From: Pseudovibrio exalbescens
Lineage (GTDB): Bacteria; Pseudomonadota; Alphaproteobacteria; Rhizobiales; Stappiaceae
Assembly (NCBI RefSeq): GCF_028737195.1
Contig: NZ_JAQZAJ010000004.1
Location: 248,001 to 312,000, forward strand
Length of the DNA: 64,000 bases
Direction: 5' to 3'
The notes under the pieces were generated by a model. That model had not been told where the DNA came from and did not search any database. It saw nothing but the letters and a program-made list of their open reading frames with translations. Both the position numbers and the translations under genes were made by a program. Shown in pieces: positions 8,904 to 18,687 of the stretch. The first letter of the stretch is position 1; each line of letters opens with the position of its first letter.

Positions 8904-11474
8904 GTGAGGGACCAAACCAACACATTTTCAATTCTGCTGCCAATGAAAGGCGTGGTTCAGCCGATTACTGAGCTGCCTGACCCGGTGTTTGCAGAAAAGA
9001 TGATGGGTGATGGTGTCGCGATTGATCCGCTTGACACCGTGCTCTACGCCCCCTTCGCAGGCAAGATCACACAGATCCACCCATCTCATCACGCTGTAAC
9101 CATCCAACAGGGTGATGTTGAACTTCTCATGCACATCGGTCTGGATACCGTGGCGCTGAAGGGCCGAGGCTTCGAGCTCAAGGCACAGGAAGGCGACAGT
9201 GTTCAGGCTGGCCAGCCACTCATTCAGTTCGATGCTGATGTCATCGCTCGCGAATGTGTCTCCGTACAGTCCGCGATCGTCATAACCAGCGGTCAGGAGA
9301 TCAACATCGCGATGCCTTATAACAGCGCGCAGACCGATCTGTCTCAGCCGCTGTTTACCGTTGCAAGCGGCAACGATCCGGCCGATGCGCCAGCGCCGTC
9401 AACACGCCCTTCTGCGTCAACCGATGCACCAGCAAAGCCAAGCGGGCCGAAGGCGACCGGCGCCGTGCAGATACCGAATGCAACCGGCCTGCATGCGCGT
9501 CCGGCGGCCCGTCTGGCTGTTGTTGCGCGTGAGGCTGACGCTGATGTGACCCTGACCGTCAACGGCAACAGCTGCAGCGGCGCCAGTGTTACCGGCATCA
9601 TGTCCTTGAAGACCAAGCTTGGCGACACGCTGGAAATCGAGGCGGTGGGTGCAGGTGCTGAAAAGGCAGTTGCCGACATCGTGGCTGCGGTGAAAAGTGG
9701 CTTGGGCGAAGAAATCTCCGAGATTCCAACCGCTCCAAAGGCAGAAGTGGTCAAGGAAACCCCTCTTCTTCAGGTGAAATCTGGCGAAGAAGGCGTTCTG
9801 CTTGGTTTCACAGCATCTCCCGGCCGTGCCATCGGCAAGCTGGTGAAGCACAGCAAGGCCCTTCCAGAAGTAACCCGCGAAAGCATGGGTGCGGCTGAAG
9901 AACGTGCGGCCTTCAAGGCCTCCGTCAAAGCCAGCATGGAAGACCTGCAGAACGTGATTGCGCGGTTGAATGCAAACGGCCAGGAAGAGCTGGCTGAGGT
10001 GTTTAACGCCCACATTCAGCTACTGGCAGATCCGGAACTCTCTGAAAAGCCACTGGCAGACATTGCCTCTGGTCAGAGCGCTGCATGGAGCTGGAAGCTG
10101 GCCTATGAAGCGCAGGCTGAGACGCTTGCCAAGATGGACGATCCTCTGTTGGCTGGCCGTGCAACCGACGTTCGTGACGTTGGCCTGCGTGTCCTGAAGA
10201 AGCTGATGGGTGTTGATGAAGGCAATGAAATTCTTGAGGAAGGCACCGTCCTTCTGCAGGAAGACATCACCCCTTCAGAAATTGTGGCGCTTGACCTGAC
10301 CAAGATCGTGGGCCTATGCACCACTCATGGCGGCGCATCCTCCCACGCAGCCATCATCGCACGCTCCAACAACCTGCCGTACTTGGTCAATGTTGAAGAA
10401 GAAATGATGGATCTGGAAGACGGCACCGTGCTGCTTCTGGACGCCAAGCGCGGCAAGGTGAAGGTTGCCCCTTCTGATGAAGAACAGGCAGCGTTCAACC
10501 AGAAGATCGCGGATGCAGCAAAGCTGGCTGAAGAGTACCAGCGTGACGCTCACAAGCCTGCGGTGACAACAGACGGCGTGCGCATCGAGATTGCGGCCAA
10601 TATCGGCAGTCTTGAAGACGCGGAAAAAGCTGTTGCGGCCGGGGCCGAAGGTGTTGGCCTGCTGCGCTCCGAGTTCCTTTATCTGGAACGTCTGACCGAG
10701 CCGACTGAAGAAGAGCAGGCTGAAAAGGTTGGCAGCATTCTGGAAGTGATGGGCAAGGACCGTCCTGTCATCATTCGTACGCTGGATGTGGGCGGTGACA
10801 AGCCTCTGCCTTACCTGCCAATGCCACAGGAAGAAAACCCGTTCCTTGGTGTGCGCGGCATCCGCATCGGCATTGAGCGTCCCAGCATCCTGCGCCGTCA
10901 GGTACGCGCCATTCTGTCTCAGGCGAACAAGGGGCATGCACGCATCATGTTCCCAATGATCGCAGCACTGGACGAGCTGGTAGCTGTGAAGGCCTTGGTG
11001 CGAGAAGAACAAGCCAATCTGGGCATCGAGAACGTGGAAATCGGCATCATGATCGAAGTGCCGTCCGCAGCCCTGATGGCAGACAAACTGGCAGAAGAAG
11101 TTGACTTCTTCTCCATCGGTACAAACGACCTCACACAATACGTCATGGCGATTGACCGTGGCCACCCTGGTCTGGCTTCCCGCGCGGATGCCCTGCACCC
11201 GGCTGTGCTGCGCATGATCGACATGACCGTGAAGGCTGCTGACAAGGCAGGCAAATGGGTCGGCGTCTGCGGTGGCCTCGCAAGTCAGGTCGAAGCAGTA
11301 TCCGTTCTCATCGGCCTTGGCGTGAAAGAACTTTCCGTTTCAGTGCCAGCCCTTCCTGAGGTCAAACACAAGGTTCGCTCAGTATCCATGGAGGAATCCA
11401 AGAAGCTTGCAAAGGAAGCTCTTGATTGCGCGGATACGAGTGATGTTAAGGAGCTCCTCAAGTCACAAAAGTGA
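8904..11474 (+). CDS. Fused glucose PTS EIIA-HPr-Enzyme I
   Basis: 856-residue fusion carrying three PTS components in one chain. Residues 1-155 are an EIIA of the glucose type: the helper His is H63 in SHHAVTIQ and the phosphorylated one is H77 in LLMHIGLDTV. Residues about 186-270 are HPr with the phospho-His H197 in NATGLHARPAA. From about 298 on is Enzyme I, with H481 in GGASSHAAI, the PEP-binding TLDVGGDKPL block and the C-terminal VGVCGGLAS cysteine motif. It takes phosphate from PEP and hands it to the EIICB encoded next. The start is GTG with GGGAG upstream. PtsG follows after 103 bases with its own strong ribosome site. A Pro/Ala-rich linker (160-182) separates EIIA from HPr. Confidence 0.95.
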   Translation: MRDQTNTFSILLPMKGVVQPITELPDPVFAEKMMGDGVAIDPLDTVLYAPFAGKITQIHPSHHAVTIQQGDVELLMHIGLDTVALKGRGFELKAQEGDSVQAGQPLIQFDADVIARECVSVQSAIVITSGQEINIAMPYNSAQTDLSQPLFTVASGNDPADAPAPSTRPSASTDAPAKPSGPKATGAVQIPNATGLHARPAARLAVVAREADADVTLTVNGNSCSGASVTGIMSLKTKLGDTLEIEAVGAGAEKAVADIVAAVKSGLGEEISEIPTAPKAEVVKETPLLQVKSGEEGVLLGFTASPGRAIGKLVKHSKALPEVTRESMGAAEERAAFKASVKASMEDLQNVIARLNANGQEELAEVFNAHIQLLADPELSEKPLADIASGQSAAWSWKLAYEAQAETLAKMDDPLLAGRATDVRDVGLRVLKKLMGVDEGNEILEEGTVLLQEDITPSEIVALDLTKIVGLCTTHGGASSHAAIIARSNNLPYLVNVEEEMMDLEDGTVLLLDAKRGKVKVAPSDEEQAAFNQKIADAAKLAEEYQRDAHKPAVTTDGVRIEIAANIGSLEDAEKAVAAGAEGVGLLRSEFLYLERLTEPTEEEQAEKVGSILEVMGKDRPVIIRTLDVGGDKPLPYLPMPQEENPFLGVRGIRIGIERPSILRRQVRAILSQANKGHARIMFPMIAALDELVAVKALVREEQANLGIENVEIGIMIEVPSAALMADKLAEEVDFFSIGTNDLTQYVMAIDRGHPGLASRADALHPAVLRMIDMTVKAADKAGKWVGVCGGLASQVEAVSVLIGLGVKELSVSVPALPEVKHKVRSVSMEESKKLAKEALDCADTSDVKELLKSQK

Positions 11475-11577
11475 TTGCGGAGTATTCGTGGGAGCAAGTC
11501 GTTCCACTTGGAATTACTTGTAATTTATCAGAGGGATCGGCGCCAATAACGCGCCATCCATCTCTGGGGGACAAAAA

Positions 11578-13293
11578 ATGAGCATTTTTGCAAACAGCTT
11601 TGGAGCCTTGCAGAAGGTTGGTAAGTCCTTGATGCTGCCAGTATCAGTTCTTCCAGCTGCAGGTATCCTTCTTGGGGTTGGTGCTGCTGACCTATTCTTC
11701 ATTCCGGATATCGTGAACCACCTGATGGAACAAGCCGGTGGCTCGATCTTCGGCAACCTGCCGATCATCTTTGCCGTTGCCGTGGCGCTCGGCTTTACCA
11801 ACAACGATGGTGTTGCTGGTCTTGCCGCTGTGGTTGGCTACGGTGTTCTGCTTGCGACCATGGGTGTGATCGCAGCCGAAATCGGCGTTGAAACCAAGCA
11901 AATCATGGGCATTCAGTCCATCGACACAGGTGTGTTCGGTGGTATCCTGATCGGCGGCGTGGCCGCGTCCATGTTCAACAGGTTCTACCGCATCAAGTTG
12001 CCCGATTATCTCGGCTTCTTTGCTGGCAAGCGCTTTGTTCCCATTATTACCGCGTTCTCCGCAATCGCTCTTGGTGTGGTTCTGGCATTCATCTGGCCTC
12101 CAATTGGCGGCGCAATCAATGCGTTCTCCAACTGGGCTGCCAACGAGAACCCGGAAACCGCTTTCTTCATCTATGGTATTGTAGAGCGTTCTCTGATCCC
12201 ATTCGGTCTGCACCACATCTGGAACGTGCCATTCTTCTTTGAAGCTGGTTCCTACGTTGATCCGGCAACTGGTCAGACTGTAACCGGTGAAATCCAGCGC
12301 TACCTGGCTGGCGATCCAACCGCTGGTAACATGGCTGGTGGCTACCTGTTCAAGATGTGGGGTCTGCCTGCAGCAGCTCTTGCGATCTGGCACTGCGCGA
12401 AGCCTGAAAACCGCACCATGGTTGGCGGTATCATGATCTCCGCAGCTCTGACTTCCTTCCTGACCGGTATTACAGAGCCAATCGAGTTCGCATTCCTGTT
12501 CGTTGCTCCACTGCTGTACGTTGTACACGCTCTGATGGCTGGTATCGGCTACGCGCTGATGATCATCCTCGGCATCAAGCACGGCATGACCTTCTCTCAC
12601 GGCTTCATCGACTACATCCTGCTGTATCCGCTGTCCACTCAGGGCTGGATGCTGGTCGTCTTCGGTCTGGGCTATGCAGCGCTGTACTATGTGGTGTTCC
12701 GCGTGCTCATCACCACCTTCAACCTGAAGACCCCTGGTCGTGAAGACGCGATTGAAGGTGCAGCTGCTGGCGTACCTGGCAGCGAAGACGAAATGTCTGC
12801 CGCTCTGGTCAAGGCCTTTGGCGGTGCAGACAACATCACGAACCTTGACGCCTGTATCACCCGCCTGCGCATCAGCACAGCGGACGTGTCCAAGGTGGAT
12901 GATGAAGCTCTGAAAAAGCTCGGCGCACGTGGTGTGGTCCGTGTAGGTAACGGCGCTCAGGCGATCTTCGGTACTGCCTCCGAAAACCTGAAGACCGACA
13001 TGGAAATCTACCTGCGCAACATGGGTAGCCAAGCCGCAGACGCTCCAGTTCCAGCAAGTGCCTTCGATGCAGACAGCATCCTGTCACAGCTGGGCGGCAA
13101 GGCGAACCTCGTTGCAGCCGAGCCTGTTGCTCACACCCGTGTTCGCGTCGAAGTACGCGACATTGCCAAGGTCTCCGTCGGCGAACTGTCGAAGGCTGGC
13201 GTCCAGGTAATGCAGGCGGGTGACAAAGCACTGCACCTCGTTGTTGGTGATAGCCATGACAAGCTCGCCAATGACCTGACTGCTCTGATCTGA
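11578..13293 (+). CDS. ptsG: Glucose-specific PTS EIICB (PtsG) with extra EIIB-like tail
   Basis: 571-residue inner-membrane glucose permease. Residues 1-390 match the EIIC of E. coli PtsG almost motif for motif ([55 protein letters not shown]). A linker ending KTPGRED leads to EIIB with the phosphocysteine C426 in [11 protein letters not shown]. coli PtsG ends about there; this protein adds residues 500-571 that again look like EIIB, but an Ala stands where the Cys should be ([11 protein letters not shown]). Phosphate should flow from the upstream fusion protein to C426 and on to incoming glucose. A strong GGGGGA ribosome site precedes the ATG. The close likeness to enteric PtsG is unusual for this class and suggests gain by transfer. 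Confidence 0.93.
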   Translation: MSIFANSFGALQKVGKSLMLPVSVLPAAGILLGVGAADLFFIPDIVNHLMEQAGGSIFGNLPIIFAVAVALGFTNNDGVAGLAAVVGYGVLLATMGVIAAEIGVETKQIMGIQSIDTGVFGGILIGGVAASMFNRFYRIKLPDYLGFFAGKRFVPIITAFSAIALGVVLAFIWPPIGGAINAFSNWAANENPETAFFIYGIVERSLIPFGLHHIWNVPFFFEAGSYVDPATGQTVTGEIQRYLAGDPTAGNMAGGYLFKMWGLPAAALAIWHCAKPENRTMVGGIMISAALTSFLTGITEPIEFAFLFVAPLLYVVHALMAGIGYALMIILGIKHGMTFSHGFIDYILLYPLSTQGWMLVVFGLGYAALYYVVFRVLITTFNLKTPGREDAIEGAAAGVPGSEDEMSAALVKAFGGADNITNLDACITRLRISTADVSKVDDEALKKLGARGVVRVGNGAQAIFGTASENLKTDMEIYLRNMGSQAADAPVPASAFDADSILSQLGGKANLVAAEPVAHTRVRVEVRDIAKVSVGELSKAGVQVMQAGDKALHLVVGDSHDKLANDLTALI

Positions 13294-13309
13294 TCAGGGC
13301 CTCCCGAAG

Positions 13310-13407
13310 GGCGTCGCTGGAGTTTCAAGCTCTCTCCCCTTTGTCTCCGGCGATGCCCATCGACATTTAACCTCCCAGTCAGCCTCGAGATTAACGTCTC
13401 GGGGCTG
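13310..13407 (+). terminator. Two hairpins after ptsG, possible terminators
   Basis: The first has arms 13310-13322 and 13345-13357 (GGCGTCGCTGGAG with CTCCGGCGATGCC, two G-U-type pairs). The second has arms 13380-13390 and 13397-13407 (CAGCCTCGAGA with TCTCGGGGCTG). Neither is followed by a T run, so termination is likely but not certain to be intrinsic. Confidence 0.45.
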
Positions 13408-13585
13408 ATGGCGTTTCAGGCCGGGCAAAACACCCTCAGACCGGCCAACTGGAAGCGGTGCCCTTTAAAAACCAATCCCGGAATTTGCGCCGCCATAACT
13501 GCGAATTTTGGGCGGTTTTCTGGCGTGGTATATCTGGCAGCCTGTCAATACAGGGGCATAAAGCGCCTCAGGGGGAAGCCAGAAA

Positions 13586-14206
13586 ATGCTGAATTTTGAC
13601 GCTCTTAGAGCCTCTAGTACACGCACGACTCCCTACCGCTATCTTGTGGGTGAAGGGGTTCTGACGAAAGAGCAGGCCGCGGATATTCGCCGCGACTATC
13701 CCGATATCAACGAGCCGGGCTATCTCCCCCTTTCCAAGCTTGAAGCTTCCGGTGCTTTCAAGCAGTTGATAGAGGATCTGCACAAGCCTGAACTGGCTGA
13801 CATCCTTTCGGAAAAGCTGGATCTGGACCTGAAGGACAAGCCCCGGATGATCACGGTACGCCGCCTTTCAAAGCATGGCGATGGTCGCATTCACCGGGAT
13901 TCAAAGTCGAAAATCTGCACCATGCTGATCTACCTCAACGAAGATTGGGAGGATGCGCAGGGCGGAGCAATCCGTGCGCTCAACAACGAGCGTGACATGG
14001 AGGATTATGTTGAGGAAGTATCGCCGCTTGCCGGCAATGTGTTTGCGTTCAAACGCGCGGACAACAGCTGGCACGGTCACCCCTCCTACAAGGGCGAGCG
14101 GTATGTGGTGCAAACCACTTTCCTGATTTCTCAGGCAGAGCTGAACCGCAAGGAGCAGCGCGGCGGTTTTCAGACCAAACTGAAGCGGCTGTTGCGGATT
14201 GCTTAG
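13586..14206 (+). CDS. 2-oxoglutarate/Fe(II)-dependent oxygenase
   Basis: 206-residue soluble protein with the double-stranded beta-helix signature of 2OG-Fe(II) oxygenases: H103 and D105 in GRIHRDSKSK, strand LIYLNEDW, the GGAIRAL turn, the distal histidine in NSWHGHP (H163 or H165) and R172 for the 2OG carboxylate. It belongs to the branch often found beside surface-polysaccharide genes in rhizobia, but no such genes are next to it here. The substrate is unknown; prolyl or small-molecule hydroxylation are possibilities. It is a single gene, convergent with the sugar ABC ATPase with only 11 bases between. Confidence 0.8.
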   Translation: MLNFDALRASSTRTTPYRYLVGEGVLTKEQAADIRRDYPDINEPGYLPLSKLEASGAFKQLIEDLHKPELADILSEKLDLDLKDKPRMITVRRLSKHGDGRIHRDSKSKICTMLIYLNEDWEDAQGGAIRALNNERDMEDYVEEVSPLAGNVFAFKRADNSWHGHPSYKGERYVVQTTFLISQAELNRKEQRGGFQTKLKRLLRIA

Positions 14207-14217
14207 CCGAGCTCAAA

Positions 14218-15330
14218 TCAGGCGATCAGGTCGCGCGTGTCAGGGTCAAACAGGCAGATGCGGGAGGTGTCAACGGCCAGCTCGATCATTTCTCCGGGCT
14301 GCGGTGCCAGCATGGGCGAAACACGGGCCTTGGCGGCCTGCCCGGCCAGTTCGATAACGCAGAGCGTGTCTGCGCCGGTGGGTTCCAGCAGCTCGACGTC
14401 GCAGCTTATGATCGGTTGAGTGGCGGCGGCCCAAGAGGCGTGCAGGATCATCTCCGGCCGGATGCCGATGACCACTGGCTGGCCAATGCGGCCCTGCAAC
14501 CGCTCCGGATTGGGCAGTGGGATGAAGTGTTTGACGGTCTCTCCCACGCATTTGACCGGCAACACCACGCCAAGGTCGCCCGCCTGTTCGGCCACTTCCA
14601 CACTCAGAAAATTCATGGCGGGCGCGCCCACGAACCCGGCGACATACATGTTGGCGGGCTGGTTGTAGATCTGCGCGGGGGTGCCGACCTGCTGAATGCG
14701 GCCGTCTTTGAGGATGGCAATGCGATCGGCCAGCGTCATGGCTTCGATCTGGTCGTGGGTGACATAGACCATGGTTGCCTTGAGCGACTGGTGGAGCTTT
14801 TTGATCTCCGTGCGCATTTCAACGCGCAGCTTGGCATCGAGGTTGGATAGGGGCTCGTCGAACAGAAAAATCCTTGGGCGGCGCACCAAAGCGCGGCCCA
14901 TGGCGACCCGCTGGCGCTGTCCGCCGGAAAGCTGGGAGGGTTTGCGGTCCAGAAGATGCTCGATCTGGAGCATCTCCGCCACTTCCCTTACCGCTGCCTT
15001 GCGCTCTGCCTTGCCCACGCCGCGCATTTCCAAGCCGAAGCCGATGTTCTTTTCAACGGTCATGTTGGGATAGAGCGCATAGCTTTGAAACACCATGGCC
15101 GTATCGCGGTTTTTGGGGTGGATGTCGTTGACCACCTCCCCGTCGATGCGGATCAGGCCGGACGTGACGTGTTCAAGCCCGGCAATCATGTTCAGCAACG
15201 TGGACTTGCCGCAACCCGAGGAGCCGAGCAGCACGAGAAACTCGCCATCTTCCATGCTCAGGGAAATGTCCTTGAGCACTTGCGTGTCACCAAAGGCCTT
15301 CGAGACTTGTTCGATGGATAGCGTCGCCAT
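14218..15330 (-). CDS. Sugar ABC importer ATPase (MalK/UgpC type)
   Basis: 370-residue ATPase of the carbohydrate CUT1 class. It has Walker A (GSSGCGKSTL), the signature LSGGQRQRVAMGRAL, Walker B (RIFLFDEPLSNLD), the H-loop VTHDQIEAM, and a C-terminal OB-fold regulatory domain (GIRPEMIL). The start at 15330 is where homology begins; longer reading to 15582 is the neighbour's antisense. It is the last gene of the order binding protein, permease, permease, ATPase, 17 bases after the second permease. It powers uptake by the two permeases at the inner membrane. Confidence 0.93.
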   Translation of the reverse strand: MATLSIEQVSKAFGDTQVLKDISLSMEDGEFLVLLGSSGCGKSTLLNMIAGLEHVTSGLIRIDGEVVNDIHPKNRDTAMVFQSYALYPNMTVEKNIGFGLEMRGVGKAERKAAVREVAEMLQIEHLLDRKPSQLSGGQRQRVAMGRALVRRPRIFLFDEPLSNLDAKLRVEMRTEIKKLHQSLKATMVYVTHDQIEAMTLADRIAILKDGRIQQVGTPAQIYNQPANMYVAGFVGAPAMNFLSVEVAEQAGDLGVVLPVKCVGETVKHFIPLPNPERLQGRIGQPVVIGIRPEMILHASWAAATQPIISCDVELLEPTGADTLCVIELAGQAAKARVSPMLAPQPGEMIELAVDTSRICLFDPDTRDLIA

Positions 15331-15347
15331 TTGTGTTCTTGTTGTCC

Positions 15348-16235
15348 CTAGCCCTTGACGGCCCCTGCGGTAAGGCCGCGTACAAAGTAACGCCCTGCGA
15401 TGATATAGACCAGCAATGTTGGACTCGCTGCGATGAGCGCCGCGGCCATGTCCACATTGTATTGTTTGACGCTGGTGGTGGTGTTGATCAGATTGTTCAG
15501 CGCAACAGTGACAGGTTGCGCACCGCCGCTGGTAAAGCTGGCACCGAGCAGGAATTCGTTCCAGATCTGGGTGAACTGCCAAATGATGGCGACCACTACA
15601 ATGGGTTGAGACAGCGGCAACATGATGCGCCAGAAGATGCGAAAGAACCCGGCACCGTCAATGGTGGCCGCCTTAACCAGATCATCGGGGATAGTCACGT
15701 AAAAGTTGCGGAAGAACAGGGTTGTGAAGCTGATACCGTAAATGGTGTGCACCAGGATCAGGCCGCTGATCGAATTGGCAATGCCGAGAAAACCCAGGGT
15801 CTGCGCCATGGGCAGAATGACGATCTGCAACGGGATAAAGCAGCCGAACAGCATCAACGAGAAGATGGCGTTTGCGCCTTTGAAACGAAACTTGGAAAGC
15901 GCAAAGCCGCTGAGCGCGCCAAGCACCGTGGAGATGATCACCGCCGGAATGGACATGAGCAGCGAGTTCAGGAAATACGGCTTGAGCCCTTCACAGCGCA
16001 CGCCGATACAGGCCTCGGACCAAGCGGCCTGCCATGCGGCGAAGTTCAGCTCGTGCGGAAGATCGAGCAGCGCACCGGCCCGTATCTCTGCCAGATCCTT
16101 GAGTGATGTGGCCAGCACAACATAAAGCGGGGCCAGATAGACCAGTGCTGCAAACAGCAACAACGACCAGATGAAAAGGCGGCCAAACAAACGGCGCTTT
16201 CCGGTTGCTCCGGGCAGTCGTTCTGCTCTAGCCAT
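15348..16235 (-). CDS. Sugar ABC importer permease (MalG type, GtsC-like)
   Basis: 295-residue inner-membrane permease with six predicted helices. The first is LLFAALVYLAPLYVVLATSL; the cytoplasmic EAA loop that docks on the ATPase reads DLVKAATIDGAGFFRIFWRI. This matches the MalG-type half of CUT1 importers. Its start overlaps the end of the other permease gene by 8 bases, so the two are translationally coupled. It should form the heterodimeric channel for the sugar delivered by the binding protein. Confidence 0.92.
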   Translation of the reverse strand: MARAERLPGATGKRRLFGRLFIWSLLLFAALVYLAPLYVVLATSLKDLAEIRAGALLDLPHELNFAAWQAAWSEACIGVRCEGLKPYFLNSLLMSIPAVIISTVLGALSGFALSKFRFKGANAIFSLMLFGCFIPLQIVILPMAQTLGFLGIANSISGLILVHTIYGISFTTLFFRNFYVTIPDDLVKAATIDGAGFFRIFWRIMLPLSQPIVVVAIIWQFTQIWNEFLLGASFTSGGAQPVTVALNNLINTTTSVKQYNVDMAAALIAASPTLLVYIIAGRYFVRGLTAGAVKG

Positions 16236-17139
16236 GCCGCTTCCCTCTCAATTCTGAATAGAGGTAGGGCACCATGATTGCCGCCACGGTGAGCAGCATC
16301 ATCACGGCGGAGGCGGCACCAAGCCCGATTTGGTTCCGGCGAAATGTCATCTCGTACATGAAGTTTGCTGGCAGCGTGGAGGCGTAGCCCGGCCCCCCGC
16401 CCGTCAGCGCCACCACCAGATCAAAGCTCTTGATGGCCAGATGCGCAAGGATCACGAAAGCTGAAAGAAACACAGGCCGCAGCGAGGGCAGCAAAATGCC
16501 GAGATAAATGCGGGTCGTGCTGGCACCATCCAGATACGCCGCTTTGATGATCTCCTGATCCACCGAGCGCAATGCCGACAGAAACAGCGCCATGACGAAG
16601 CCGGAGGCCTGCCAGACGGCGGCAATCACAACCACATAGATCGCCATGTCCTTGTCAACGATCCAGTCAAACCGAAAGCTCTCCCATCCAAGGCCGCGAA
16701 TGTAGCTCTCAATGCCGAGTGACGGGTTCAGCATCCACTTCCAGGCCGTGCCAGTGACGATGAAGCTCACCGCCATGGGGTAGAGGTAGATTGTCCGCAG
16801 CGTTCCTTCCACCCGGATGCGTTGGTCCAGCAACACGGCCAGAAGACACCCGATGACAATGGAAAGGGAGATATAAAAACCGCCGAAGATCAGCAGGTTG
16901 TTAAAGGCCACATCCCACCGGTCCATGGCGAACAGGCGCAGGTACTGGCGAAAGCCCTCCAGTTCATAGCTGGGCAGCATGCGCGAGTTGGTAAAGGAGA
17001 TGTAGCCCGTCCAGATGATGAAACCATAGACGAAGAACAAAATGAGCAAGAACGACGGTGCCACCACCAATTGGGGTAGAACAGTTGAGAGTCTGTCGAG
17101 CACAGACGGACGCTTGTTCCCGGCAGGCCGGTGGGACAT
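16228..17139 (-). CDS. Sugar ABC importer permease (MalF type, GtsB-like)
   Basis: About 303 residues, an inner-membrane permease with helices such as LVVAPSFLLILFFVYGFIIW and an EAA loop DQEIIKAAYLDGASTTRIYL. I prefer the ATG at 17139, which has GAGAGAGA just upstream, over a GTG at 17163. It pairs with the MalG-type permease that overlaps its 3' end. The order and family match the Pseudomonas glucose importer gtsABCD. Confidence 0.9.
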   Translation of the reverse strand: MSHRPAGNKRPSVLDRLSTVLPQLVVAPSFLLILFFVYGFIIWTGYISFTNSRMLPSYELEGFRQYLRLFAMDRWDVAFNNLLIFGGFYISLSIVIGCLLAVLLDQRIRVEGTLRTIYLYPMAVSFIVTGTAWKWMLNPSLGIESYIRGLGWESFRFDWIVDKDMAIYVVVIAAVWQASGFVMALFLSALRSVDQEIIKAAYLDGASTTRIYLGILLPSLRPVFLSAFVILAHLAIKSFDLVVALTGGGPGYASTLPANFMYEMTFRRNQIGLGAASAVMMLLTVAAIMVPYLYSELRGKRHG

Positions 17140-17213
17140 GGGTTCTCTCTCTGGATAGGGCACGAGCAGAGCTTGATTATGGCTGATCCCTGCCCGCGTA
17201 TCCCAGCGTTGGG

Positions 17214-18485
17214 TCAGCGCGCAAGCATTACTGTTTCTGCTAGCAAGTTGACAGCCTCTTGAGAAGACATATCCGTGTTGAAATGTTCAGTGATCACATC
17301 AAGAAAGGCGCCGCGCACCGCCCCGTCCTGCACAATCTCATGGGCAAGGGAGTTGACGAGTGCGTCACTCTCTTCTGCGCTGGCCAAGGCCTCCATGGAT
17401 TGCAGGGCGCAAGGGTCAAACCCTTCCGAGCTTACACCCTTTCGGGCCGGGATGGAGCCCTTGAGAAGATTGAAGGCCCGCTGCAGCTCCTCATCAAGTA
17501 CCAGTGAGGCCATCAGTTTCTGCCCTTCGGCAACATCCTCGCCGGGCACGCGGAACATGGCAAAACTGTCGGAGTTTAAAATGAAGCCGTTGTTGGAAGG
17601 CGTCGGCGTGCAGATGAAGTCTTCGCCGGGAACCTCACCCGCTGCCAGAAACTCCGCTTTCGCCCAGTCCCCCATGATCTGCATGGCCGCTTCGCCGCGC
17701 ATCACCATGGCGGTGGCCAAATTCCATTCGCGGCCCGGAAAGCCCGGGTCCACGTAGGTGCTGAGTTTGCGCATCTGGTCAAACACCTTGACCATGGTGT
17801 CAGAACGCAGTGCGTCCTCGTTCAGCTCTTCAAGGGCGTTCTTGTAAAAGTCCGCCCCGCCGATGCCGAGCACAACCACTTCGAACAAGGTCGCATCCTG
17901 CCAAGGTTGTCCGCCATGGGCGAGCGGAATATAGCCCGCCGCCTTCAGCTTCTCCGCGGTTGCGTTGAATTCTTCCCAAGTTCTCGGCGGCTCGGCGTTT
18001 ACTCGCGCCAGCACCTCAGGATTGGACCAGAGCCAGTCCACGCGGTGAATGTTGATCGGCACGGCAACGTAGCTGCCCTCATACTTGACCACGCGTTTCA
18101 AGACTTCCGGGATCAAGGCGTCCCAGTTGCCCGCTTCAGCTTCGTCATCCAGTGTTTTCAGCGTGCCTGCCGCCGCCCATTCATGGATGTTCTGGCCCTT
18201 GATCTGCACGGTAGAAGGGGGATCACCGGAGAGCACACGGGCGCGCAGAACCGCTGCTTGTGCGTCTCCGCCGCCACCGGCAACGGGTGCGTCAATCCAG
18301 CGCCCGCCATTGGCCTCAAAAGCTTCCTTAAGCACCTTGACGGCTTCCGCCTCTCCGCCGGACGTCCAGTAGTGAAGCACCTCGGAGGTTGGCTGGGCAC
18401 TTGCCGTGGTGGGGCTTGCCAAAGAGGCGCACAAGGGTGCAAGTGCGAGCACGAGTTTGGCACCCTTAAGAAGCGATTGGACCAT
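17214..18485 (-). CDS. Glucose-type ABC importer binding protein (GtsA-like)
   Basis: 423-residue periplasmic binding protein with a signal peptide (hydrophobic LVLALAPLCASLA, cut near ASAQ). The mature start EVLHYWTSGGEAEAVKVL followed by PVAGGGGDAQAAVL is characteristic of the GtsA branch that binds glucose (and sometimes mannose). It is the first gene of the importer operon, with GGGAGG upstream of the ATG. A two-component system is divergent from it across 202 bases, the same company that gts genes keep in Pseudomonas (GltR/GtrS). Glucose is therefore the likely ligand, but this is inferred by family and context. Confidence 0.88.
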   Translation of the reverse strand: MVQSLLKGAKLVLALAPLCASLASPTTASAQPTSEVLHYWTSGGEAEAVKVLKEAFEANGGRWIDAPVAGGGGDAQAAVLRARVLSGDPPSTVQIKGQNIHEWAAAGTLKTLDDEAEAGNWDALIPEVLKRVVKYEGSYVAVPINIHRVDWLWSNPEVLARVNAEPPRTWEEFNATAEKLKAAGYIPLAHGGQPWQDATLFEVVVLGIGGADFYKNALEELNEDALRSDTMVKVFDQMRKLSTYVDPGFPGREWNLATAMVMRGEAAMQIMGDWAKAEFLAAGEVPGEDFICTPTPSNNGFILNSDSFAMFRVPGEDVAEGQKLMASLVLDEELQRAFNLLKGSIPARKGVSSEGFDPCALQSMEALASAEESDALVNSLAHEIVQDGAVRGAFLDVITEHFNTDMSSQEAVNLLAETVMLAR

Positions 18486-18687
18486 GGTTTTCCTCCCAGA
18501 TTAAAGCTCTAAGAGATTCGACGTTGTTTGGTAATCTAGCTACAAGTACGTAGAGATCGCGCATTTGCGCAAAATTAGTCGTGTGAGGTGTCGCAAAGGG
18601 CAGCGTATACACTCGCACTAGAGACAAGTTTTGCTATATAAATCAAGTGTTGGGCTCCCCTGAGCTGTAAAACAGGCACCCCCGGGT

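Noticed and set aside
11692-13032. Minus-strand frame of 446 codons opposite ptsG
   Set aside because: Antisense shadow of ptsG; its composition (many His, Asp, Gln) is that of a mirrored membrane-protein gene.
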